45,108 bases of DNA from Bacillota bacterium (GTDB lineage Bacteria > Bacillota > Clostridia > Christensenellales > CAG-138): NCBI GenBank assembly GCA_023455425.1, contig JAEYCM010000048.1, positions 1-45,108 on the forward strand. Direction: 5' to 3'. Positions 23,630-31,072 of this stretch are shown piece after piece. Position 1 is the first letter of the stretch; every line of letters starts with the position of its first letter. The notes under the pieces were generated by a model. That model did no database searches, was not told the DNA's origin, and saw only the letters and a program-made list of their open reading frames with translations. Both the position numbers and the translations under genes were made by a program.

Positions 23630-24406
23630 TTACGCCTCAAGCGCCGCCTGCTTCATTTGCCGCACATACGCTTCAATGGCTTCTGGCGCGTTTTCGCCCT
23701 GTTCCGCCGCGAGTTTGACCAATGCGCTGCCTACGATCACGCCATCCGCGGCTTGTGCAATCTCCTTCGCCTGCTCCGGCGTACTAACGCCAAAGCCGAC
23801 GGCGACGGGGACAGAACTTACCGCGCGGATCTCTTTTACAATCGCTGCGAGATCGGTCCTGATCTCATTGCGCACGCCTGTGACGCCCATGGAGGAAACG
23901 AGATACAAAAACCCTTGGGCGGAAGCGGCAATTTCCCGTACACGCGCACGCGAGGTGGGTGCGACAAGGGAAATAAGGTCCACGCCATGCTCTTCCGCGT
24001 ACGGCGCTACCTCGCCTTTTTCCTCATACGGAAGATCGGGGATGATGACACCGTCCACCCCGGCTTTTGCGCAGCGGGCAAAAAACCGCCCGTACCCGTA
24101 CTTGAACGCGGGGTTCAGGTACGTCAGAAACACCAGCGGCACGTCCGTTTCCTCTCTCACGCGTTCCACCAGCTCAAATAGCCGTTCCGTGGTAGCGCCC
24201 GAGGAAAGCGCGCGCAAGTTTGCCGCCTGGATCACCGGGCCTTCCGCCACAGGATCGGAAAACGGAATGCCGATTTCGATCAAGTCCGCCCCGCTGCGCG
24301 CCATGGCAAGGATGTTCTTTCGGCTTCCTTCAAAATCCGGATCGCAGCCGGTTAAAAATCCGATAAACGCTTTGCCGTTTTCAAACGCCTTCTTGATGTT
24401 ACTCAT
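23630..24406 (-). CDS. trpA: Tryptophan synthase alpha chain
   Basis: 258 residues from the ATG at 24406 (MSNIKKAFENG), following GGGTGGAT. It cleaves indole-3-glycerol phosphate to indole and glyceraldehyde 3-phosphate, channelling indole to TrpB. Catalytic residues are visible in DLIEIGIPFSDP (Glu and Asp) and the phosphate-binding GFGVSTPEQAKEIA and GVIVGSALV segments. The start overlaps the end of trpB by 8 bp. It is the last gene of the trp operon. Confidence 0.97.
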   Translation of the reverse strand: MSNIKKAFENGKAFIGFLTGCDPDFEGSRKNILAMARSGADLIEIGIPFSDPVAEGPVIQAANLRALSSGATTERLFELVERVREETDVPLVFLTYLNPAFKYGYGRFFARCAKAGVDGVIIPDLPYEEKGEVAPYAEEHGVDLISLVAPTSRARVREIAASAQGFLYLVSSMGVTGVRNEIRTDLAAIVKEIRAVSSVPVAVGFGVSTPEQAKEIAQAADGVIVGSALVKLAAEQGENAPEAIEAYVRQMKQAALEA

Positions 24407-25583
24407 GGATATCCACCCCCCTGTAGCGCGCCAGCGCCGCCACATCCTTATCCCCACGGCCCGAAAGATTGATGAGCAGGGTTTCGCTCTTCCCCATTTC
24501 AGGCACGATCTTCATGGCATGCGCCACGGCGTGCGCGCTTTCCACCGCACAAATGATGCCTTCCTTCCTTGCAAGGTATTCAAACGCCGTCACCGCCTCC
24601 TCATCCGTCACAGGCACATAGCTTGCGCGGCCCGTATCCGCAAGGTGCGCATGCTCCGGCCCGATGCCGGGGTAGTCTAAGCCCGCCGAAATGGAATAGA
24701 CCGGCGCAATCTGCCCGTTTTCATCCTGGCAGAAATACGACTTCATGCCATGGAACACGCCTACGCTGCCTTTTGTGATGGTCGCGGCATGGTACGGCGT
24801 ATCCACGCCTTTTCCCGCGGCCTCGCATCCGATGAGCTTCACTTCCGCATCCGCGAGGAACGGGTGGAAGATGCCCATCGCGTTGCTGCCGCCGCCCACG
24901 CAGGCGAGCACCACGTCCGGCAGCCGTCCCTCCCTCTCCAACATCTGAGCGCGCGCTTCGCGCCCGATCACGCTCTGGAAATCCCGCACCATCATGGGAA
25001 ACGGATGCGGGCCCATGACCGAGCCGATCGCATAGTGCGTGTCCGTTACCCTGCGCGTCCATTCCCGCATGGTCTCGTTGACAGCGTCCTTCAATGTTTT
25101 TGTCCCGCTCGTCACCGCATGCACCTGAGCCCCCAGCAGCCGCATGCGGTGGACGTTTAATGCCTGGCGCTCGGTATCCTCCTCCCCCATAAAGATTTCA
25201 CACTCCATGCCCAATAACGCCGCCGCGGTCGCCGTAGCAACCCCATGCTGTCCCGCGCCCGTTTCCGCAATGACTCTCGTCTTGCCCATTCGTTTCGCCA
25301 GCAGCGCCTGCCCCAATACATTGTTTATTTTGTGGGAGCCGGTATGGTTCAGGTCCTCCCGCTTCAAATACACCCTTGCGCCGCCCAAATCCTCCGTCAT
25401 GCGCGCGGCATAATAGAGAAGCGACGGGCGGTTCGCGTAGCTGTTGAGTAGCTCCGTCAGTTCCGCCTGGAACGCCGCGTCCGCGCTGTAATAGGCATAC
25501 GCTTGTTCCAGTGCGTGAAGCTCGTTCATTAGCGTTTCCGGGATGTACTGCCCGCCGTGTACGCCGTATCTGCCTGTTGTCAT
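24399..25583 (-). CDS. trpB: Tryptophan synthase beta chain
   Basis: 394 residues from the ATG at 25583 (MTTGRYGVHGGQYIPE), preceded by GGAGGAGGAACC. This PLP enzyme condenses indole with L-serine to give tryptophan. The PLP lysine is Lys85 in LNHTGSHKINNVLG; the phosphate loop GGGSNAMGIF and the ETGAGQHG segment are intact. It is of the canonical TrpB1 type, partnered with TrpA directly downstream. A 370-bp repeat-containing spacer separates it from trpF upstream. Confidence 0.98.
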   Translation of the reverse strand: MTTGRYGVHGGQYIPETLMNELHALEQAYAYYSADAAFQAELTELLNSYANRPSLLYYAARMTEDLGGARVYLKREDLNHTGSHKINNVLGQALLAKRMGKTRVIAETGAGQHGVATATAAALLGMECEIFMGEEDTERQALNVHRMRLLGAQVHAVTSGTKTLKDAVNETMREWTRRVTDTHYAIGSVMGPHPFPMMVRDFQSVIGREARAQMLEREGRLPDVVLACVGGGSNAMGIFHPFLADAEVKLIGCEAAGKGVDTPYHAATITKGSVGVFHGMKSYFCQDENGQIAPVYSISAGLDYPGIGPEHAHLADTGRASYVPVTDEEAVTAFEYLARKEGIICAVESAHAVAHAMKIVPEMGKSETLLINLSGRGDKDVAALARYRGVDIHE

Positions 25584-25955
25584 GGTTCCTCCTCCTGTGC
25601 CTGTTCTACGGAGCTCTGCCCCGAACCAAAGTATCAATAACCCTGCTGAGGACTTCAAGGTATCGGTGCTTTCAGCCCCGACGATTGTTTTTTTGCATTG
25701 AGGAACTACGTTTCCCCACTCCCCTTCCTTAAGAACGCCGTCCTCAGGGGGCGCGGGGGGCAGCGCCCCCCCGCTATTAAATAAAATACTCTATCGCGAC
25801 AGCCCACAGGCTTAGTGTCCGAGGCGTACCCCGCCGAGGACGCGCCGCCGCAGGGGCGATACCTTATGAGAATCCATCATACGTGCATGTCTTTCCGTAT
25901 ACGCGCCTTTGGGGCTCCACCCCCAACCTCGCTTCTTTTTTTGCAAAAGAAAGTC
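25584..25955. other. Repeat-filled spacer between trpF and trpB
   Basis: 372 bp inside the otherwise tight trp operon. It holds a palindromic element bounded by AAGGTATCG (25657-25665) and CGATACCTT (25857-25865). The remainder (25866-25955) has a run of TTCTTTTTTTGC and no recognisable gene. Confidence 0.65.
25657..25865. repeat. Modular palindromic repeat, copy A (MITE-like)
   Basis: The element is bounded by inverted AAGGTATCG ends. The left part shares GACTTCAAGGTATCGG and a TTTTTTTGC...GAACTACGTTTCCCC block with 44798-44910. The reverse complement of the right part shares GCGTCCTCGGC, ACGCCTCGGACACTA and CTATTTAATAGCGGG-type blocks with copies C and B. A central GGGGGGCAGCGCCCCCC hairpin is present. 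No transposase is encoded. Confidence 0.6.
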
Positions 25956-26555
25956 CTATGCTCTATCTACCCCAACGGCTTCCGCCAGCAGCCGGATTTT
26001 TTCGCCGTCCTTCACGCCGTCCGTCTCCGCGCCCGAGCTGACGTCCACGCAGTACGGCTGTATTTTGAGCGCATCCGCGATGTTGCTAAGGCTCACGCCG
26101 CCCGCCAGAAAATATGGCCGGGTACAGGCGGACAATAAGCACCAGTCAAACGCGGTACCGGTACCGCCCGCGCCGTTATCAAGCAGCAGATAATCCGCGG
26201 GCGAGTCCATGTGCGCGAGAATATCGGCCTCGCTTTCCACCCGCACGGCTTTGATAACAGGCACACCCTTTTCTTTGAGGCTTTCGATATACGCGCGGCT
26301 TTCCCCGCCGTGCAATTGGGCGACGCCAATGATGTTTTCCCGGTACAATTTCAAAATCTCCGCCTGCGGCGCGTCGACGAACACGCCCACCGGGATGATG
26401 CCGGGTGAGAGCCGTTCCCGCAACGCCCGCGCAAGCGCAGGAGTTACCTGCCTGCGGCTCTTTGCAAACACGAAGCCGATATAATCCGGCTGCGCCGCGT
26501 TTACATAGGCGATATCGGCGGCGCGGAACAGGCCGCAGATTTTAAGTTTTGTCAT
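25956..26555 (-). CDS. trpF: Phosphoribosylanthranilate isomerase
   Basis: 199 residues. It converts N-(5'-phosphoribosyl)anthranilate to the carboxyphenylamino-deoxyribulose phosphate. The TIM-barrel family motifs are present: LKICGL with the catalytic Cys at residue 7, IGFVFAKSRRQV, LHG, YLLLDNGAGGTGTAFDW (catalytic Asp) and FLAGGVSLSNI. The ATG overlaps the stop of trpC by 4 bp (ATGA). The gene ends just before the spacer with the repeat. Confidence 0.97.
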   Translation of the reverse strand: MTKLKICGLFRAADIAYVNAAQPDYIGFVFAKSRRQVTPALARALRERLSPGIIPVGVFVDAPQAEILKLYRENIIGVAQLHGGESRAYIESLKEKGVPVIKAVRVESEADILAHMDSPADYLLLDNGAGGTGTAFDWCLLSACTRPYFLAGGVSLSNIADALKIQPYCVDVSSGAETDGVKDGEKIRLLAEAVGVDRA

Positions 26556-27337
26556 GCCTTTCCTCCCCGAAGCGCTGCGAGCGCCGCTTTTTTCTCTTTG
26601 CTCCGCATCAGCGTTTCCCCGATCAACACGGCGTTGACGTTTGCCGCCTTCAGCCGGGCGATCTGCTCCGGCGTGGAAATGCCGCTTTCGGAAACGAACA
26701 GTATTTCCGGCGGGACAAGCGCCCGAAGCTTCAGGCTGAGCGTGACATCCACATCAAACGTGCGAAGGTCCCGGTTGTTGACGCCTATGACGCGCGCGCC
26801 GGAATGAATCGCCTGCTCTACTTCCGCTTCCGAATGCGCCTCCACCAGTGCGGAAAGGCCCAACCCGTGCGCGGTTTCAATATAATCCCGCAGCATCCCC
26901 TGATCCATCAAGGCGCAGATGAGCAGCACGGCGTGCGCGCCAATCGTCTTTGCCTCGTAAATCTGGTACGCGTCCACCGTAAAATCCTTGCGCAGTACGG
27001 GAATGGAAACGGCTTGCGCAATTTCCGAAAGATACGCGTCGCTTCCCTGAAAAAAATGAGGTTCCGTCAGCACGGAGATGGCCGCCGCCCCCGCCGCCTC
27101 ATATTCATGCGCGATGGTAAGGTACGGAAACTCCTCCACAATGACGCCCTTGGAGGGAGATGCTCTTTTTACCTCGCAGATGAAGGCGAGCGTTTGGCTC
27201 TGAAGCGCGGTCTCAAAGGGAAAGCCGGTACTATTGGGTAATTGCAGCGCTTCCGCTTGTATGGCGGCAAAGCTCTTTTCGCGTTTTAACTCCGCTACGC
27301 GCTCCCGCGTTTTTTGTGCGATGGTATCCAGTATCAT
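26552..27337 (-). CDS. trpC: Indole-3-glycerol phosphate synthase
   Basis: 261 residues. It closes the indole ring from carboxyphenylamino-deoxyribulose phosphate. Visible motifs are ICEVKRASPSKG (catalytic Lys), ISVLTEPHFFQGS, VLRKDFTVD, VIGVNNRDLRTFDVD and LFVSESGI. The start overlaps trpD by 4 bp and the end overlaps trpF by 4 bp, typical of translational coupling along this operon. Confidence 0.97.
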   Translation of the reverse strand: MILDTIAQKTRERVAELKREKSFAAIQAEALQLPNSTGFPFETALQSQTLAFICEVKRASPSKGVIVEEFPYLTIAHEYEAAGAAAISVLTEPHFFQGSDAYLSEIAQAVSIPVLRKDFTVDAYQIYEAKTIGAHAVLLICALMDQGMLRDYIETAHGLGLSALVEAHSEAEVEQAIHSGARVIGVNNRDLRTFDVDVTLSLKLRALVPPEILFVSESGISTPEQIARLKAANVNAVLIGETLMRSKEKKAALAALRGGKA

Positions 27338-28350
27338 GGCTTTACCTCGTTGGACAGCATAACAAAGCGCCTGAGCTGTTCCATGGCAGCGCCGGAATCG
27401 ATGGTCTGCTGCGCGAGCGCCACGGCGTCCCGCATGGTAAGAACCGGGCGGGCCACATGCAGGGCCGCCGCGGAATTCAGTACCACCGCGTCCCGTTTGG
27501 GCCCCTTCGCGCCGGAAAGTATCTCCCGTACGATTTCCGTGTTCTCCTGCGGCGTGCCCCCCAACAGCGCATCCTTTTCACACCGGGCAAATCCGAACTC
27601 CTCGGGCGTGATGGTGTAGCAAAGAAACGCGCCGTCTTTCACTTCGCACACGGAAGTAGGCGCGCTCATGGAGATTTCATCGAGCCCATCCTGCCCATAC
27701 ACGACCATGGCCTTGTGTACGCCAAGCTTGTAAAGCACATGCGCGATGGGCTCCACCAGCTCCTCTTCGTATACGCCTAATAGCTGCATATTGGCTCCCG
27801 CCGGGTTTGCAAGCGGCCCCAATATGTTGAATATGGTGCGGATACCAAGCTCCTTTCGCACAGGTGCCACATACCGCATGGCGATGTGGTAGTTCTGCGC
27901 GAATAGGAAGCACAAGCCGATTTCGTTTAGAAGCCGCTTGCTGTGCTCGGGCGATATTTTGATATCCACGCCCAGCGCCTCCAACACGTCCGCCGCCCCG
28001 CAGCGGCTACTTGCCGCGCGGTTGCCATGCTTTGCAACCGGAACGCCCGCAGCGGAAACCACCAGCGCCGCCGTGGTGGAAATATTGAAGGAATTGGACC
28101 CGTCCCCGCCGGTGCCCACGATCTCGAGCACATCCATATCCGTAAGCAGGCGGACGCAGTGCTTACGCATGCCCGCGGCGGAAGCGGTGATTTCATCGAT
28201 GGTCGGACCCTTTAGCGCCATGGCTGTTAAATACGCGGACATCTGGATGGGCGAGGCCGTGCCGCCCATGATCTCGTCCATGACGGCCTCCGCCGCCTCG
28301 TAAGATAGGCTTGCGCCTTTGACGACGCTCTGTATCGCTTCCTTGATCAT
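27334..28350 (-). CDS. trpD: Anthranilate phosphoribosyltransferase
   Basis: 338 residues. It transfers phosphoribose from PRPP to anthranilate. The family signature VGTGGDGSNSFNISTTAALV (residues about 79-98) and KHGNRAASSRCGAADVLEALG are intact, as is the metal/PRPP site region QDGLDEIS. It is a stand-alone TrpD, not fused to TrpG. GGAGGAATATC precedes the ATG. A 165-bp spacer with folded elements separates it from trpG upstream. Confidence 0.97.
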   Translation of the reverse strand: MIKEAIQSVVKGASLSYEAAEAVMDEIMGGTASPIQMSAYLTAMALKGPTIDEITASAAGMRKHCVRLLTDMDVLEIVGTGGDGSNSFNISTTAALVVSAAGVPVAKHGNRAASSRCGAADVLEALGVDIKISPEHSKRLLNEIGLCFLFAQNYHIAMRYVAPVRKELGIRTIFNILGPLANPAGANMQLLGVYEEELVEPIAHVLYKLGVHKAMVVYGQDGLDEISMSAPTSVCEVKDGAFLCYTITPEEFGFARCEKDALLGGTPQENTEIVREILSGAKGPKRDAVVLNSAAALHVARPVLTMRDAVALAQQTIDSGAAMEQLRRFVMLSNEVKP

Positions 28351-28400
28351 GATATTCCTCCTTTGCCTCTTACCAGTAACCCTTTTGCCCTGATTTTTCG

Positions 28401-28419
28401 CAGGGGCGTTGCCCCTGCA
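28401..28419. repeat. Short GC hairpin in the trpG-trpD spacer
   Basis: GCAGGGGC-GTT-GCCCCTGC, a perfect 8-bp stem. It resembles the GC-rich hairpins within the modular repeats at 25.7 and 39.7 kb but is not clearly the same element. Confidence 0.5.
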
Positions 28420-28424
28420 ACTTC

Positions 28425-28487
28425 CACAGTGAGCAAGGAAGTATTAGAAGCGGCCTGCCGCGATAAATACGACCATTGCGAACTGTG
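28425..28487. other. Segmented hairpin in the trpG-trpD spacer
   Basis: A 63-nt sequence folds as helices CACAGT/ACTGTG, GCAA/TTGC, GTATT/AATAC and GCGG/CCGC in nested order. They are separated by nearly symmetric internal loops (GA/GA, GGAA/GACCA, AGAA/GATA) and capped by a 4-nt loop. It may be a repeat palindrome or a structured RNA; the coding-strand transcript would carry the complement. Confidence 0.5.
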
Positions 28488-28515
28488 AGCCCGGAGGGCA
28501 GAGCTCTCAAACAAG

Positions 28516-29088
28516 TTACGCCGCCTTTTTATCCAAAAAGTTCTCCACAATGCGGCGTCCTTCCGGCGTCAGGATGGATTCCGGGTGGAACTGCACGCCG
28601 TAAACGGGATAGTCCTTGTGCATGACGGCCATGATTTCGCCGTCCGCCCGCGCCGTGACCAAAAGTTCCTCGGGCAGCGTTTCCTCCCTGGCCGCAAGGG
28701 AATGGTAGCGAGCGCCTTTGATGATGAGCGGCATATTGAGAAAAAGCGGGCACTCCACATCCAGCACGATATCGGACTGCTTGCCGTGCATGAGCCGCTT
28801 CGCGTAGGAAACCGTTGCGCCGTAGACCTCGCAGATGGCCTGATGCCCCAGGCATACGCCCAATATGGGAATTTCCCCTGCAAAACGGGCGATGAGGTCC
28901 TCGCATATGCCCGCATCCTGCGGTTTGCCCGGCCCGGGAGAAAGGATGATGTGCGCGGGGGCAAGCGTTGCTATCTGCTCCAGCGTGAGCGCGTCGTTTC
29001 TTACCACCTTCACGTTCGGCTCGATGGAGCCGAGCAACTGGTACAGGTTATAGGAAAAGCTGTCGTAATTGTCGATTAATAAAATCAT
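28516..29088 (-). CDS. trpG: Anthranilate synthase component II (glutamine amidotransferase)
   Basis: 190 residues from the ATG at 29088 (MILLIDNYDSFSYN). It supplies ammonia from glutamine to TrpE. Class I amidotransferase triad elements are present: the nucleophile Cys in GVCLGHQAI, and His and Glu in VQFHPESI. SPGPGKP near residue 53 is the oxyanion-region motif. The start overlaps the trpE stop by 4 bp. The same subunit may also serve folate synthesis, which is common in Bacillota. Confidence 0.96.
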   Translation of the reverse strand: MILLIDNYDSFSYNLYQLLGSIEPNVKVVRNDALTLEQIATLAPAHIILSPGPGKPQDAGICEDLIARFAGEIPILGVCLGHQAICEVYGATVSYAKRLMHGKQSDIVLDVECPLFLNMPLIIKGARYHSLAAREETLPEELLVTARADGEIMAVMHKDYPVYGVQFHPESILTPEGRRIVENFLDKKAA

Positions 29089-30554
29089 TCGTCTATCCCT
29101 CCAACGCTTTGTTCCACCGCGCGCACCACGGCGCGCGCCTTGTTGATGCATTCCATGTATTCATTCTCAGGCACGCTGTCCGCCACAATCCCCGCGCCCG
29201 AGCGGACGAACACCTTGCCGTTCTTTTTGTACGCGATGCGGATGGCGATGCACGTATCCATGTTGCCGGTGAAGTCGATATACCCCACCGCCCCGCCGTA
29301 GATGCCGCGCTTGTTGTTTTCCAACTCATCTATGATCTCGCATGCACGAATTTTCGGGGCGCCTGAAAGCGTGCCCGCAGGCAGGACCGCGCCGATGGCG
29401 TCGAGCGCGTTTTGATCCGGCCGGATGGTGCCCTTTACGGTGGAGCCGATGTGCATCACATGCGAAAACCGCTCAACGGACAGGTACTTTTCCACCGCGA
29501 CGGTGCCGAACTCGCTGATGCGCCCAAGATCGTTGCGGCCTAAATCCACCAGCATGTTGTGCTCCGCAAGCTCCTTTTCATCCTGCAGCAGCTCCTGCTC
29601 CAGGCGTGCATCCTCCTCCGGCGTTTTGCCGCGCGGGCGGGTGCCCGCAAGCGGGAAGGTAAAAAGCGTGCCGTCCTGCAGCTTGACGAGCGTTTCCGGC
29701 GACGCGCCCGCAATTTCGATATCGTCGCTGCTGAAATAAAACATGTAGGGCGAGGGGTTGATGGACCTTAGCACGCGGTACGCATCAAACAGGCTTCCTT
29801 CCGCTTCCGCCTCCAGGCGGTTTGAGAGCACCACCTGGAAGATATCGCCCTCATGGATGTAATGCTTTGCCCGCTCCACTTTTGCGCAGAACGCGTCTTT
29901 GGGGAACAGCGGCTGGAACGGCGTTTTCAACCGCAGCGGCATGGGGCGTTCCTGCGGGCCTGCTTTAATAAGAGCCGCCATTTCTTCTATGGCCTCTGTC
30001 GCCAGCCGGTAATTTTGTTCCGGCGCGTCCGTTTTCATGTTGGCAATCAGCGTGATCTGCTGCGTGAGGTTGTCAAACACGATGAGCCGGTCAAAGAGCA
30101 TGAGGTCCACGTCCTGGAACCCTTCCTCATCCTGCGCCCGCAGCTTGAGGGACGGTTCGCCGTACTGGATAAAGTCATAGGCAAAATAGCCCACCAGCCC
30201 GCCTGTGAAAGGCGGCAGGTAAGGAAAGCGCGGGCTCCTGTTGTCCTCCACAATGCGGCGGATGGCTTCCGCGGGACCGCACGCGGGAAACAACATTTTG
30301 TCGCCCTCCGCAATGCGGACAACGCCGTTTGCGCAGGTGATCTCCATTTTGGGCGCAAACCCTAAAAACGTATACCGGCCCCATCTGGCCTTATCCTCCA
30401 GGCTTTCCAGCAAAAAACAGTGCCTGTCGCGCGCCTTGAGGCTTCTTAGCACCTCGATAGGCGTGCGCACATCCGCGTACATCGTGCGGGAAACGGGTAT
30501 CATGCCGTGGGATGGCGCGAGCGTTTTCGCTTCCTCCAAAGATGGTCTAAACAT
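29085..30554 (-). CDS. trpE: Anthranilate synthase component I
   Basis: 489 residues from the ATG at 30554 (MFRPSLEEAK), preceded by AGGAGGAACAGC. It converts chorismate with ammonia to anthranilate. The N-terminal LLESLEDKARWGRYTFLG region carries the LLES element of tryptophan feedback binding, so allosteric inhibition is likely. Catalytic-domain motifs are SPSPYMFYF, GTRPRGKT, DLGRNDLGR, LPAGTLSGAPKIRA and YGGAVGY. It is the first structural gene after the T-box leader. Confidence 0.97.
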   Translation of the reverse strand: MFRPSLEEAKTLAPSHGMIPVSRTMYADVRTPIEVLRSLKARDRHCFLLESLEDKARWGRYTFLGFAPKMEITCANGVVRIAEGDKMLFPACGPAEAIRRIVEDNRSPRFPYLPPFTGGLVGYFAYDFIQYGEPSLKLRAQDEEGFQDVDLMLFDRLIVFDNLTQQITLIANMKTDAPEQNYRLATEAIEEMAALIKAGPQERPMPLRLKTPFQPLFPKDAFCAKVERAKHYIHEGDIFQVVLSNRLEAEAEGSLFDAYRVLRSINPSPYMFYFSSDDIEIAGASPETLVKLQDGTLFTFPLAGTRPRGKTPEEDARLEQELLQDEKELAEHNMLVDLGRNDLGRISEFGTVAVEKYLSVERFSHVMHIGSTVKGTIRPDQNALDAIGAVLPAGTLSGAPKIRACEIIDELENNKRGIYGGAVGYIDFTGNMDTCIAIRIAYKKNGKVFVRSGAGIVADSVPENEYMECINKARAVVRAVEQSVGGIDE

Positions 30555-30580
30555 GCTGTTCCTCCTAAACAAAATCCAAT

Positions 30581-30859
30581 AAAAAACCGCCCAAGACCAA
30601 ACGGTCAAGGACGGATAACATTACCCGCGGTGCCACCTTGCTTTGGGGGAACACCCCCACGCTTTATGGAATACCAACATATTCCCGGCAACTTACGCGT
30701 GCCTTGCGTCGCAGAATACTCAGGAGAATGCTCCCTTTGACTGCGCCCTCAGCGGCCCATTTGACGATCTGCGTTCTGCCGGCTTCTCAGCGCCCCGGCT
30801 CTCTGTAAGTGCACGTATCGTCGTTATCCCCGCTTCAACGGTTTATCGGCTATAAAATT
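30581..30859 (-). promoter_or_regulatory. Tryptophan T-box riboswitch leader of the trp operon
   Basis: The minus strand carries the T-box sequence GGTGGCACCGCGG (30625-30637) followed by a terminator ending in T6 (30581-30613, stem CCGTCC..GACC/GGTC..GGGCGG). In stem I, AGCGG and ACGACGAT pair with CCGCT and ATCGTC. The 3' side of the internal loop between them reads CAAATGGG, placing the codon TGG (Trp, 30757-30759) as specifier. Uncharged tRNA-Trp would stabilise the antiterminator and switch the operon on. It begins at the promoter at 30866-30894. Confidence 0.93.
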
Positions 30860-30865
30860 AGTTAC

Positions 30866-30894
30866 ATTATAATATGCCCGCTGTTGCCTGTCAA
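30866..30894 (-). promoter_or_regulatory. Promoter of the trp operon
   Basis: Minus-strand consensus TTGACA (30889-30894) and TATAAT (30866-30871) with a 17-bp spacer, starting the T-box leader at about 30859. Confidence 0.9.
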
Positions 30895-30989
30895 GTTCAT
30901 GATCACAAAAACATAATGGACAATATGACAGCTTACGGAAAGCGGCGTGGATTACACCTATATATACGTTACCAATTCGCTATACCCCT

Positions 30990-30998
30990 CATACTATA
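30990..30998 (+). promoter_or_regulatory. Possible late sporulation (SigK/SigG-like) -10 element
   Basis: CATACTATA matches the CATAnnnTA -10 pattern of mother-cell SigK promoters, and an AC dinucleotide lies 17 bp upstream. The gene behind encodes an exosporium-like collagen protein, which fits late mother-cell expression. The motif is short, so chance cannot be excluded. A 7-bp hairpin (AAGGCCA/TGGCCTT, 31021-31048) lies in the expected leader. Confidence 0.4.
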
Positions 30999-31072
30999 TA
31001 AGGAGAATGGATCACTCATAAAGGCCATATTGTCCCATTTTTGGCCTTAGTACTATGCAAGGAGAAAAAACA

